DNA of 64,000 nt from Selaginella moellendorffii (GCF_000143415.4 NW_003314313.1:986334-1050333); one strand, 5' to 3'. Shown: positions 53,430 to 64,000, counted from the stretch's first letter. Program-made: numbers and translations. The notes: a model not told the origin generated them from the letters alone.

Positions 53430-54265
53430 CTTCTAAGACCCTAGAAGTATACCATCTCGTACTTGATCAAGCAATCAAACAATGTGGTATCATATTTTCA
53501 CCGAACTACAATCACACTTCGATCTGTTTTTTTAGGCACCAGCAGGAAGATGGCAAGCTCGGATTTGGACGGGGAATAAAGATCTCGAACTTTCACTAAG
53601 TTCTCGTCGTAAGATTTTTCTCTTTCTCGACGAGAGGTACTCAGGAGATGAAAAACACTGGATTGATCATGAGCACGCCCCTGTAAATTCACAAACGTAG
53701 GCACAAAACTTTAGAACAGGCAGAAAACCTTAGAACACAAAACTTTAGAACTCGCACAGAGGAAAATGGAAAAAGCTTCGAACCTCAGTGAAGCAACAAA
53801 TTTCTCATATGCTTCCTCTCATCCAGCTCCTACTCCACAGCCTTCAACACAACCGGAAGAACTGTGAGCTCACAAAGCAAAAAGCCATCACTCTGGTTGC
53901 GGTTCTCCAGGCGCTCGCTTGACCGCCATTCCAAAGGCAAGGCTCGAAGCGAAGTTCCCAGTCACCACCTCCAGCTCATTGCATGAATACTTTTGAGCCG
54001 AGCCTTTCAGTGCCAGAGCGAAAGCACGCTCAACTTTGTCAAGCCTGTGCTTCCAGATCATCAGCATGACCAAGCCGAGCGAATGCTCTGCGACCACCCT
54101 GACGAGAGTGGAGAGACATGACCCTGTACAGCAACATCAACCTGACAACGCCGCTGAAGCTCTGGTCGCTGCTGCTTACTCCCGCAGGCCACCAGCGCGG
54201 ATATGACTTGCTGTAAATCTCGGAACCTGCCTGTCCATTTCCTGTGGAAATAGTCACGGATTTAA
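53430..54265. other. Unassigned region between the unknown gene and the RsgA pseudogene
   Basis: A 69-codon minus-strand frame (53,888-54,097; contains SAQKYSCNELEVVTGNF) is not recognised. It may be part of a decayed gene that continues into 54,100-54,260. No clear gene. Confidence 0.3.
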
Positions 54266-54269
54266 ATCG

Positions 54270-55420
54270 GCACTTGAAAGAAGGCATAGCCCTTACTTCG
54301 TTGTTATCTTGAGCCTTCGGCTATTGTATCCAGGCCTTGATCCTAACCACAAATTCACTGTTAGACAATAGAAAAGAATAAAAGCAAAGTGTCAGTCAAC
54401 TTTACCTGTCTAGCTGAGTAGTAAAAGCTGAGACCAGCTGATCCAGCTATGCTCAATCAGGATAAGAAGAAGCTGACAAAAAATACCTCAGTGAAAAGCA
54501 ATGCTAATGAGTTACTTGTCACCATTGACAAGCTGGGATAGCTGAAACCTGGAGTATCAGCATAGCCCCTCTAAATGGCAGATGCAAGAGAGAAACGTGC
54601 CGCGTCGTGTGTCGTCCGGATCCAGTTCGATACGACACCTCATTTACGCGAATGACTTCATCGTCAACTTCGTCTAGTGCCTGTACATGCGACAATTGAA
54701 GTTAGTATCAGGCGAACTTCGAAGGTAGACAGACCTGGATGTCATCTGGTGCCGAAGGCCACAGTGGCAGCCTCAAACTGGGATCGTATGACAGTAGCAG
54801 GAAGGCAAGACTTTCTGCGTAGAACGTTGATCAAGCTTGATTTTCCGACTCCACTTGGTCTGATGTTTTATCTTCGAGGAGATGAAGCCCCATACCAGTC
54901 TCTACACTGCATATGTATGGTTTATATCCCCACTCCACTTCTCCCAGCTATCTTTCACCTGAAAACTATAAATGAACCTTCTATCAGCTTTGCAGAAACG
55001 AAAAGAAAGAAATAAACGGGTACCTCCTGAGTAACAAGATCCGCCTTGTTGAGCACCACTGCGAGAGGTATTCCAGTCGTGTTCCCGAGATTAAAACACT
55101 ATCAGACTCTTCTCCTGATCTTCTTGAGAAGTGCTCTCACCACGCAAAGAAGCTTAATCCCTGCTCTAAAGCCCTCGTCTCGCAAGCCATCGTCGAGCGC
55201 TCCAGCTCATTCCACCACGACAGTCATGGAATTCGCCTGCGCCGAAGTTACCTGCCAGACTGCTCGATCCTCAGTTGAAAGATTGTCGAATTGCTTGACA
55301 TCGGGCAATGTCGTTACATCACGCACCTAGACACTTGCTTGGAATCGCCCCGCCGCAGCCGATCGTGGAGCTGCTTCCTGGCCGGGCCGTGCGCATTCTT
55401 CCTGCCTCATGGCACCATCG
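54270..55420 (-). pseudogene. RsgA/YjeQ-type ribosome-assembly GTPase pseudogene
   Basis: Minus-strand pieces in family order: VTSAQANSMTVVVE, then an in-frame stop; GIKLLCVVRALLKKIRRRV, then stops and loss of the OB-fold end; TTGIPLAVVLNKADLVTQE (G4 NKAD); WGYKPYICSVETGMGLHLL; PSGVGKSSLINVLRR (Walker A) in another frame; EVSYRTGSGRHTTRHVSLL; ADTPGFSYPSLSMVTSNSL; and SFKCRF near the zinc region. Stops, frame changes and missing segments show loss of function. The intact plant protein is an organelle GTPase that checks small ribosomal subunit maturation. Confidence 0.75.
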
Positions 55421-55556
55421 GCAGCCGCTGTGTCACGAAGCCCAGACCTAGAACACACGACGAACACCTCAAGGAGCCAATCAGCTCAAGAACCCTAAAA
55501 ACTATTTTCGCGGGATTGGTGCCCTAAAAATCAAAGTTTTAGGGTTTTGGGGAAAA

Positions 55557-56400
55557 ATGAAATGCATTGTCATCGAGGCTCAGGTGAGTTCTTCGATTCC
55601 GATCGAGCAATCGATCGATTGACAACCGGCGCAGCACGTAGAATCTCTGGATGTGCTGCTGTAAGGCCTGTGCGAGGGACAGCGCGAGGGTCTCAAAACC
55701 CACGAAATATGCCTCAAGAGTAATCCGATTTCCTTTCTTTTGCGGATTTTAGAGCTTTGGAATCTCTTGAAACAGGCACCGTGGCTTCGGAGCTCCATCT
55801 ACTGTGTGATCTCTCCAAGCAACCTCAAATTTGGTATGTTGTTCTTTCTCCGTGCAAGAAGTAAGAAGTAGACGTTACTCATTCTCAGTTTCTTTGTTTT
55901 CTTCCTTCCTCGAGGACTATGAAGCACATAGGAGGAGCAATGAGAGGCACTGGTGCCGAGCAGCTGCCCGCCTTGGTACGCAACATTGTGGTGTCCAAGA
56001 TGAGCAACAATGCTCTTCGTTTCTTCTACACCGTCGGCTACAAGATGGACTACGAGCTTCTCCGCGATGGTTTTGCGTACTGCTTCCAGAGAGCCTTTCC
56101 GATCACGGTCACAGTAACTTCAGTGTGTAGGCTTCCCAAGCAGCACTCGATCTACGACGCGACACCGGTCACGCCAAACATTCAGCTTGTCGAGGTTACG
56201 GCTCCCGCCGCCGCTGACAACTTTAGCGATGTTGTCCTGGCAATCTCCCGTAAGCTTTCATTTCTTCGTTTCCTTTTCCTTTCTTTTTGGTTTTGTCATC
56301 GCTCAGGCTTGTAAATTTGTCTAAGCCTGGAAGTTTTGCAAGGATTGTTTCCACGGCCTCCACGGCGGCCGTGTCGCGACTTGCTTACGCGAAGTGACAG
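55557..56400 (+). pseudogene. MED18: Mediator subunit MED18, damaged copy
   Basis: Exons: 55,557-55,583 (MKCIVIEAQ), 55,635-55,719 (HVESLDVLL, stop, GLCEGQREGLKTHEICLK), 55,776-55,833 (TVASELHLLCDLSKQPQIW), 55,915-56,249 (TMKHIGGAMRGTGAEQLPAL through VTPNIQLVEVTAPAA), and a last part near 56,329 (LVNLSKPG). The order and motifs match plant MED18, which sits in the head module of Mediator and affects RNA polymerase II initiation and termination. Two defects: TAA at 55,662-55,664 where a CAA (Gln) is expected, and a one-base phase mismatch before LVNLSKP with the FCEFLAP-like segment missing. It may be a recent pseudogene or a damaged allele. Telo-box-like motifs lie just upstream (55,490-55,550). 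Confidence 0.7.
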
Positions 56401-56758
56401 GCTTGAGCATCGCGTTTGAATCATTGCAAAGATATTTGGTTATTATAACGCACTTTAACTTTCTTCTTAGAACAGGGCATAGATACATACACATACATAT
56501 CGACATACATACATACACCTAGCAATTTAAGTAAAGCATCCGAGCGTCGCAAGGTAATTTATGGTGTTCTTTCCCTTCTTTATGCAACAGGATTGGTTTG
56601 TTTTTATGATGGAACAGGTAGCTCTTGAGAGAAATTCGATGTTCTAAATTTCTTGCCTTTTTGGTTCCCATTTTCAATCAAGGTGAGTCTTGAATTTCTC
56701 TCAGTTCCATAACTGATGAAAAATACAGGGAAAGCGTTTTTACCCTTTGAGACGATTG
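56401..56758. other. Intergenic, with a CATA microsatellite
   Basis: Imperfect acatacat repeats at about 56,482-56,517. No gene seen. Confidence 0.6.
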
Positions 56759-57185
56759 TTACACTTCGTACAAGTCTTGAACGCTCATCTTCATCTTTTT
56801 GCTGCCCCGGGGCCTCTCGATCGGCTTGTCCATCTTCTTGTCATACTGGGCACGAAACTCGTTATTCGAGCTCCACCTGAACGAAGCATGGTAAGAAAAC
56901 AAAAGAAACGAAAAGGAGAAAAGGAAAAGCTTACGGTGTGTCCCATCGGCTTGTGTCCTCGTTGACGAGATGCGTCCACTTGACGCGGCCACGCCGGCCA
57001 AAACCCTTGACTTGCATCACCTTGGGCAGTAACTTCTTGTCCAGCTTGTCCTCACCAGTCGGCTCTGAAAAGTCCCTCTTGTAGATGGGCTCATTGTCCG
57101 ACTGGAAGAAAGGTCCCTTCTTGTAGTCCCTTTGCAAAAACTTCCTCTTTGGAGCTGGGCTACTCTCACTCTTCGCCATCCCCAT
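56759..57185 (-). CDS. MFAP1-like protein, C-terminal domain only (122 aa, 2 exons)
   Basis: Exons (minus): 57,185-56,935 and 56,876-56,759 with a 58-nt intron; 369 nt in frame. The protein reads DYKKGPFFQSDNEP, then YKRDFSEPTGEDKLDKKLLP, KVMQVKGFGRRGRVKWTHLV, NEDTSRWDTPW, and PIERPRGSKKMK. These match the last quarter of MFAP1, a spliceosome B-complex protein of about 440 residues. The start codon MGMAKSESSP is followed by a short new sequence rather than the normal upstream helices. Either it is a shortened paralogue or a truncated duplicate that is still open. The frame is intact and splice sites are good. Confidence 0.75.
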
Positions 57186-57329
57186 GGTTGCACCCTAATC
57201 CTCGATAGGGATATGCCTGGAAGTGCCACGTCAGCAGAAAAATAGAAGAGAATATAATATATTCAAATTTTCGCAGAATATTCGAAGAGCCCGGGAGAAG
57301 CCCTTTCATATGGAGAAAAATATACCAAG

Positions 57330-57620
57330 CAGCGCTTCCAGTTCCAGGGCGGAATCCAGTTCTACAGGTCGCGGGGCCAGCACATCCTCAAGAATCCTCT
57401 CATTGTCCAGTCGATCGTGCAGCATTGTCCTGGAGATTGGGCCGGGAACTGGAAATCTCACCGTCAAGCTGCTCGAGGTCGCCAAGAGGTGCTGCAGAGG
57501 CGCGTCCAAGGCACTTCCAAGCAAATCGTGTGTCAAATCGATTTTATGAGTGATTTTCTTCTATGCTTGTAGATCGTCCAGGGAGATGTTCTAAAGACCG
57601 AACTTCACAGTCCCTGAATT
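57330..57620 (+). pseudogene. DIM1 (18S rRNA dimethyladenosine transferase) fragment
   Basis: FYRSRGQHILKNPLIVQSIV, then a frame change to VLEIGPGTGNLTVKLLEVAK (the SAM-binding GxGxGN motif), then QRRVQGTS, a spacer, and IVQGDVLKTELHSP. These are the first third of DIM1/KsgA in order with shifted frames and no continuation, so it is a broken fragment. Confidence 0.8.
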
Positions 57621-57856
57621 TGAGCGTGGACGAGCAAGCATTGGGGCACAAAATCGTTCTAGAGCAGAATGGGCAAGAGCATTGTTGCCTCTCACAATGC
57701 TTGTGCTCCTAATCTTCCTTTTGTGATCCCAAGCGAGGGGATGTCATCCTTGGACAACCACCACAGATCTTAATCTCCACAAATCGACCAAAACACTACA
57801 TTTACCCAAGTGGAATACAGCCCACAACTTTTGTTGCCCTCCCTGCCAAGAAAACC
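57621..57856 (+). promoter_or_regulatory. Putative promoter and leader of the glycosyltransferase gene
   Basis: No coding feature between the DIM1 fragment and the UGT start codon. Confidence 0.35.
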
Positions 57857-59401
57857 ATGGCTTCCAGCAAGGTCCATGTCTTGGCGGTTCCAGCGGCCGT
57901 GCAAGGCCATATCTCCCCAATGATGCATCTCTGCAAGTTCATCGCTCAAGATCCAAGCTTCACAATCTCCTGGGTCAATATCGACAGCCTCCACGACGAA
58001 TTCATCAAGCACTGGGTGGCGCTGGCGGGGCTGGAAGATCTACGCCTCCATTCCATCCCATTCTCATGGAAGGTCCCGCGAGGAATCGACGCCCATGCTT
58101 TGGGAAATATTGCGGACTGGTCCACGGCAGCTGCGCGAGAGCTCCCCGGAGGCCTCGAGGATTTGATCCGCAAGCTTGGCGAGGAGGGCGATCCGGTCAG
58201 TTGTATTGTCTCGGATTACAGTTGCGTTTGGACCCACGATGTGGCAGATGTATTTGGAATCCCCAGTGTCACTCTTTGGTCGGGCAACGCGGCATGGACG
58301 GCATGGAGTATCACATTCCAGAGCTTCTGGAGAAAGATCACATTTTTCCTAGCAGAGGTATGAATCTCCGTATGTTCTTCCCTTGGACTTTCAAATTTCC
58401 CCTGTTCTTCCCTTTGGAATTAACATTTCCTCTGTTCTTTCCTTTGTTCAAATTTCTGAGATTCGCACGCAGAGAGAGCTTCTGCGGAGGAGGCCAATTC
58501 CGTGATCATCGATTACGTCCGAGGAGTCAAGCCTCTCCGCCTGGCCGATGTGCCTGATTACCTGCTGGCCTCTGAGGGCCAGGAGGTGTGGAAGGAGATT
58601 TGCATCAAGCGCTCTCCAGTCGTGAAGCGCGCGCGATGGGTCCTCGTCAATTCCTTCTACGACCTCGAGGCGCACACCTTCGATTTCATGGCCAGCGAGC
58701 TCGGGCCTCGATTCATCCCCGCGGGGCCACTGTTCTTGCTCGACGATTCCAGGAAGAATGTGGTGCTTCGCCCCGAGAACGAGGATTGCCTTCGCTGGAT
58801 GGATACGCAGGAGCCTGGATCGGTGCTCTACATCTCGTTTGGCAGCATCGCGGTGCTGAGCGTGGAGCAATTCGAGGAGCTCGTGGGAGCTCTCGAGGCA
58901 TCAAAGAAGCCATTCTTGTGGGTGATTCGATCCGAGCTCGTGGTCGGCGGACTCTCCACCGCATCTTACAATGGATTTTACGAGAGGACCAAGAACCAGG
59001 GATTCATCGTTTCCTGGGCGCCACAGCTGAGAGTTCTCGCCCATCCCTCCATGGGAGCGTTTCTCACTCACTGCGGATGGAATTCTGTCCAGGAGAGCAT
59101 AGCGAATGGCATTCCAATGCTGGGGTGGCCTTACGGGGGCGATCAAATCACCAACTCGAAGTTCGTCGTGGAGGACTGGAAGATCGGGGTTAGATTCTCC
59201 AAGACAGTGGTGCGGGGATTGATCGGGCGAGAAGAGATCGAAGATGGCATAAAAAAAGTGATGGATAGCGACGAGGGGAAGAAGATGAAGGAGAGAGTGG
59301 AGAACTTGAAGATCCTTGCAAAAAAAGCTATGGACAAAGAGCATGGGAAATCGTTTCGTCGCCTCCAAGCATTCTTGGAAGATCTCAAAGCTTTGAGCTA
59401 A
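57857..59401 (+). CDS. Family 1 UDP-glycosyltransferase, 2 exons, one-base frameshift in exon 1
   Basis: Exon 1 is 57,857-58,357 and exon 2 is 58,473-59,401. The N-terminus (HVLAVPAAVQGHISPMMHLC) holds the catalytic-His region of plant UGTs. At about 58,303 GCATGGAGTATCAC should read with one more base; after it the expected EYHIPELLEKDHIFPSR lies in another frame, continuing correctly into exon 2 (RASAEEANSVIIDYVRGVKP). The PSPG box near the end is well kept: WAPQLRVLAHPSMGAFLTHC, GWNSVQESIANGIPMLGWP, YGGDQ. Such enzymes move sugar from UDP-sugars to small molecules in the cytosol; the acceptor is unknown. A single missing base in otherwise clean sequence could be an assembly error or a young inactivation. 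Confidence 0.85.
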
Positions 59402-59526
59402 AGCAGTGAAATCCAGTTTCTAGCATGGAATGCTAGAGATCTACATGCCCATTAGCCCAGACAGGATTGGAAAAGATTTGGGCTCGTTTGCTAGTGGATG
59501 CGCCACTCTTAACGGATCTACTCGCG

Positions 59527-59842
59527 GATGATGCAGGCTTATGGCGAGATTGGCGAGCTAGAACTCTCCCTGTTTCGAAAGATGCCGCAGTGGAACCTCT
59601 TGTGGAATACCATGCTCACGGCCTATGCGGAGAATGGTCGCGTGGAGGACGCGAAACGAATGTTTTACGCTGTTCCTGTGGAGAACACAGTCTCGTGGAA
59701 CTCCATGCTCCAAGCTTACTTTCTTGCTGGTCAAGTGGAGTTCCACAAGATGCCTTGCAAAGACGTGATTTCCTGGAACGTTAACACGCTATGCGTGGCT
59801 GCAAGCAGAGAGAACAACCACAAAAGCTATGGCATCGGCTGA
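59527..59842 (+). pseudogene. PPR gene fragment (plus strand)
   Basis: About three and a half PPR S motifs: MQAYGEIGELELSLFRKMPQ, LLWNTMLTAYAENGRVEDAK, SWNSMLQAYFLAGQVE, and KMPCKDVISWN. There is no proper start and the frame ends within a motif. It is debris of a gene like the four intact PPR genes. Confidence 0.8.
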
Positions 59843-59889
59843 GATGACGATGTTCCATGATATCTCGCCATCTTGTCAAACACTATCAA

Positions 59890-60119
59890 AGCTTGAACCA
59901 TTGAGAATGCTCCGGTGAGGAATCTAGTGGAAGATTGACGTTGCCTCTTTCAGCTGGCTGATCTGGATGTAAGACGCGAGCATCATCGACCACGTCACAG
60001 CATTTGGTTCTGGATGTTTGCTCCGATCTCTTTCCATCTTCAAGGAATCCTTTGTGACTAAATCCTTGGACCACCGAGTTCCAGCTTGTCACATTTTCTG
60101 AAAAACCATTCTTGCTCAA
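59890..60119 (-). pseudogene. PPR gene fragment (minus strand)
   Basis: Reads NGFSENVTSWNSVVQGFSHK and GFLEDGKR on the minus strand, then loses the motif; VTWSMMLASYIQISQLKEA-like sequence follows in a shifted frame. It faces the plus-strand fragment, so at least one inversion or two events are needed. Confidence 0.55.
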
Positions 60120-61985
60120 TAAAGTGCATATTCCATTGTAAAATATTGTTTAAGATGGTGCTTAATATAGATTTTGAATATCCACATCCATAAAAGTATT
60201 TCTATGGTGGGAAAGAGGTATCCATTTATGTGAAAGTATGGAATACAAGGCAAATAACTTCTAGAAAATTGACTTTCTAGAGATTTTCATAATATTAAAC
60301 ATTAATATGTATCTTGCTAAATTTTTTGAGGCTCTTTATATCAAAACCCCCATTATTTTTGGCCAAAACTCTATCTATCTATCTATCCATCTATATATAT
60401 AAATAAAGCTAAACATTTTTGGGTTGTCAGTTCTAGCCAATTCAGCATATTGCAAGCTTGTATTATATGGATTCTACATTCACACTTTAATATGTGGGGC
60501 AACTCATTATATAGTCACTTGTGAGCTGTCAACCATGAAATAAACACATGCAATTTTCAACACATATGCATAGGCTGTACACAGATTTGTGTGGCTTAAA
60601 TGCATTAGGAGTGACAATGCTCCTGAACATAATGTAGTAGAGGACAATATGGAACATTGTTGGGGTCCTTAGGACAGGAGTTTTATTAGTGGGATGTCAA
60701 CAAGAAACCAGGCTTGCCTCTAGTATTTTCTTGCACATGTTCATCACTATTAACCTCCCTGCCTTGCAATGCATTGAACACTTCTGGCATGAATTATACA
60801 AGTGCAAAATATTAGGCATATCCTAATAATTGCCACAATCAATCACAATTTCAAGATGTACTAAATTGTTACTAGTGCAAATTCAATTTGATTGGTAAAC
60901 CCAGGACAAGGGCCATATGGTAGACAACAAGGGAGAAAAGAACCTTTATTAATAAAAAGAGTTAGCCAACTGTTAGTCAGCTTAAAACAACATTAATTGC
61001 AATTTCTTGAGCACTCACCTCTTGACTAGTGTTTCAAAAGGAAGAGCAGTGTCAATGTAAACTAGAAGAGCCACACCTTCAACATTAGCTATTACATATT
61101 TTATAGACAAATCCAAGTGAAGGAGATATTACTAATAAGATTAAGGTCTTGTTGATACATTAGAAAAGACCAATTCCTCACAACAACAAGTTTCTAAAAC
61201 ATCAAGCATGCTTTGGTTGATAGAAAAAAGGGAATTAATACTTGAGGGAGCATTGCACCTTCAACATTCATAAACATTGAACCTAACATATCTTTTATAT
61301 CTCTTGAAGACAGTGGCTGAACAATTCTAGAAGTGGTGTGAATGTTTATGCATATCATCTCCAAAAGGAAGGCTTACCCAAGCTTGTTCTAAAACAAGTT
61401 TGTTAGTCCATGAGATGGCCTAAAGAACTTACCACACTAATATAAATGTACCTTGTGTAAATTCCATGTAGCAGCCCAATGAGATATGTTTTTGGCAAAA
61501 TACAACACAAAAACACATCATAAACTCTATTTGTGCCATGTATTGTAAACACTAATATGCTAATATCTTTAGAGGGTCCCATGATCAAATCTTGTTGTAC
61601 CAAGGGATGTTAGAAACTTTGTGTGCTTGGTTGCTTGTGCCTGCAGGAAATGTAACTAAACCTTAAGTCCAATCTAACCTGGGGAGGGGGATTGGGAGAG
61701 AATTTGGGAATTCGTTAATGGATGGCTAATGCTTTATTGCTTGTATAGTGAGTTGTTGAAACTAAGTAGGACTTAGTAGGAGCTAGTGCAATAAGCAGGA
61801 ACTTTAGCAAGGGAATTTAACTAAGGCCAAGGCCATAATGGTCAGATATATGAGGTAAGCTAGCAAATTGGAAAGGAAAAATTTGTTGCTGATAGGTAAA
61901 ATATGAAAGATCAAAGCTCTACTTCCTCCACAAAAATGAAACAAACACATGATAGTTCAAACCCTAGAAAAACATAAAACATTTT
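60120..61985. other. AT-rich intergenic region, no gene seen
   Basis: No frame longer than about 66 codons. A CTAT microsatellite lies at about 60,370-60,400. No transposon protein is recognised. Confidence 0.5.
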
Positions 61986-61989
61986 TATC

Positions 61990-63190
61990 CATATCTTAAA
62001 TCCCAAGCCTTGGGTGCAACTCTTGCTTTAGGACATCAAAGGGGAAACATCATGGCCTAATGGCCCAGTATAGGTACTCTTACTCCCCCACTTCCATCCC
62101 GAGGGAAAAGTTTAATCCCCTAGGAAAGGTGAGGATTAATGAGCCGCAATATACTCAAATGGGGTAACACTCCACATGAGTTGGGAGCACTGTAATCGGT
62201 TTCCCTTCCGGGAATGGGAGCTGCTCTTGAGCACTTCTTTGGATGGCCCTTCTGGCACCACCTGAGTCCATGCTCACTCCCACCCAATGCCCCTAAGCCC
62301 CAGCCTCAACCCCAAGTCAATTTGGAAGCACCACTGTTCAAGATTGGTTTCTAAACCTCACTATCCCTATTATACTTTTGGAACCCCCTATAGCCCCCCC
62401 TCCCCCTGGGAGACACATGCTTTGGGCTTTCACCCCGACCTGTATTAGTATTTGGATTTGGTCTCAAACTCGATCTTAGACTCAATCTTGAACTCGATCT
62501 CGGACTCGGTTTCGGACTCAATCTCAGACTCGATCTTGGACTCGGTCTCAGACTAGAGCTTGGACTCGATTTTACACCCGATCTCAGACTTGGTCCCAGT
62601 GGATATATCAGCATACTCTTTGATCTATAGAATAAAACCTTTATAGAACAAAGAGTATTTGATTGATTGAGTTGGAGACTGAGTTTGAAACTGAGTCCAA
62701 GATCTGAGATTGGGTCTGAGACCGAGCCTAAGATCAAGTCTCGGACTCGATCTTGAACTCGGTCTCGAACTTTGTCTTAGAGTCAGTCTCGGACTCGATC
62801 TCAAACTCGGTCTCATTTATCATTTCTGTCATGTTTTTGGGGATCCTTTAGCGTACAACACCTTAGGAAGTTGATTCCTTACAACTTCACCACCCATAAA
62901 AGAAGTTTGATGCCCACATCAAATGTCTTTTTTTAATCCTATGACTTGTTGACTATGTCTTTGGGGGCATCCCCCTGCTTAGCAATGTGCGTAAGTTAGC
63001 CTCTCCGGCCAAGAGCCCATAACAACGGAGTATAAGTGTCTCTATACCCCTCCCCTTACCATGCCCTAGTATAGGGTTGGGATTTGAACCTAGTCCTGCT
63101 TTACTAAAAGGTTGGGATTCAAACCCAACCTTTGTAGAATATGTTTACATATTTAATATCCATATGGGGAGTTGGGTGTCTATGCTTAGT
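61990..63190 (-). mobile_element. Diverged relative of the minisatellite-LTR element
   Basis: Landmarks of the inverted LTR are in order: tgctcttgagcacttc (62,222), tatacttttgga (62,370), ctgggagacacatgctttgggctttcacc (62,406-62,434), then a decayed gatctcggactcggtctc array (62,440-62,815). Next come interior landmarks: cttcaccacccataaaagaagtttgatg (62,884), gggggcatcccc (62,960) and the tRNA-like T-arm pair (63,071-63,135, as gggttgggatttgaacc and ggttgggattcaaaccc). This is a third, much older copy. Its boundaries are uncertain. Confidence 0.7.
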
Positions 63191-63284
63191 CAACTTAACT
63201 AACCCATGCTAATTAGCTTACCGTCAGAACATATGATATTGCTCAATTTCTCAATTAGATTATTGAATTTTGCATAAGTACATA

Positions 63285-63475
63285 GAGTTTTACCTTGCAA
63301 AAATTCCTCCACTAGATCTTGTGTATTCACTAACTTCTCCTTCGGTTCCTATGTTATTTCGCAGTGTGGAAATTTTGTCCACTTCACATAAAACTCCCTC
63401 ACCTCACGTTTTTGTCATTTACTCTTATACGCATTGAAGATGGCCTCGACTTTGTATTCCTCTTCCCCTTAGATA
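63285..63475 (-). pseudogene. Chromodomain relic of a chromovirus (Ty3/gypsy) integrase
   Basis: On the minus strand, EEEYKVEAIFNAYKSK, a stop, REVREFYVKWTKFPHCEIT, a stop, and EPKEKLVNTQDLVEEFLQ match the chromodomain at the end of chromovirus integrases (pattern YxVExIxxxR...YLVKWxGYP...TWEPxxNL). Two stops replace a coding and a Trp codon. The catalytic part upstream is not recognisable. Confidence 0.8.
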
Positions 63476-63664
63476 ACCTAGAGTAATTCCTACGGTTATA
63501 TCCTTTTAAAATGAAATTAAAAATATCAAGAGAGAGGTAGGTTATGTGACTAGTTAATAGTAACTATCCCATAACTAAACATTTCACCATGCATATAAAC
63601 TGCCAAAACTAATTTACGTATACTACCCCAAACCCAAGGACCAATATAAGCTCATGAATTTGAA

Positions 63665-64000
63665 TTTCCCAACTTAGTACTAGGACGCTTAACCTTAAAT
63701 ATCCCAAAACCCTTAACTAATTAAAAGAAAAGGTGCACTTTTGTTCATGGGTCTTTTCCCATTATATTTAAACCTCAATAGATTGCCTCTTGAGTTGTTC
63801 TCTAAATCGTTTTTTGAGTCGTTCTCTGTCAATCCACCACACTTTTCTGGGAGGTCACTCAACCTAGTACTATTCAAACTTAATGATACTTAACCCCAAA
63901 TATCCCAAAATTTTTAACCAATTGAAACAAGGGATGCAATTTTGTTTATGGGCATTTTCCCACTATATTTGAATCCCTATGGATCGTCTTTCAAGACGTT
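63665..64000. repeat. Tandem duplication, unit about 0.2 kb, running off the window
   Basis: 63,671-63,785 and 63,860-63,988 share the same series: aacttagtacta, cttaacc, aaatatcccaaaa, taattaaaa/caattgaaa, cttttgtt-atgg, ttttcccattatattt. The second copy is incomplete at the window end. Confidence 0.7.

Overview
The window looks like nuclear DNA of a lycophyte, most probably Selaginella moellendorffii. The evidence is four long PPR genes without introns (tandem 31-residue motifs), plant-type PEX1, class III peroxidase and UDP-glycosyltransferase genes, introns of only 43-185 nt (PEX1 introns are 45-77 nt), and intergenic gaps as small as 12 bp. The species call is inference from gene style; no database was searched. 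Exon boundaries were found by eye from GT/AG sites and reading-frame continuity.

Layout. (1) 1-24,400 is repeat-rich. A decayed Ty3/gypsy integrase relic (about 1,250-1,930) flanks a three-level nest of LTR retrotransposons. The outer element (2,378-21,193) has a TTTGA target duplication. An older minus-strand non-coding element (4,344-19,412) lies inside it. A young plus-strand relative (4,754-12,638, 1,909-bp LTRs, CGTAG target duplication) sits in the LTR of the older one. The two inner elements have no gag-pol. Their LTRs carry a hexamer-based minisatellite, and their interiors carry a conserved tRNA-like hairpin module. An AT-rich stretch with a 0.2-kb inverted repeat follows (21,199-23,480).

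(2) 24,400-60,100 is a dense gene island: PPR (+), PPR (-, 3' ends overlapping), two DC1-type nucleoredoxin-like genes (+), an aldo-keto reductase pseudogene with an assembly gap, a nucleoredoxin pseudogene, an intact 12-exon aldo-keto reductase (-), PPR (+), PEX1 (+), an L34e-superfamily membrane protein (-), PPR (-), a class III peroxidase (-), a four-exon gene of unknown family (-), an RsgA GTPase pseudogene (-), a damaged MED18 (+), a C-terminal-only MFAP1-like gene (-), a DIM1 pseudogene (+), a UDP-glycosyltransferase with a one-base frameshift (+), and PPR debris.

(3) 60,100-64,000 is AT-rich and repeat-derived. It holds a diverged relative of the minisatellite-LTR element, a chromodomain relic of a chromovirus integrase, and a 0.2-kb tandem duplication.

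The genes do not form one pathway. PPR proteins act on organelle RNA, PEX1 in peroxisome import, peroxidase in the cell wall, MED18 and MFAP1 in transcription and splicing, and RsgA and DIM1 in ribosome maturation. The common themes are extreme compactness, tandem duplication followed by loss of alternate copies, and many gene fragments.
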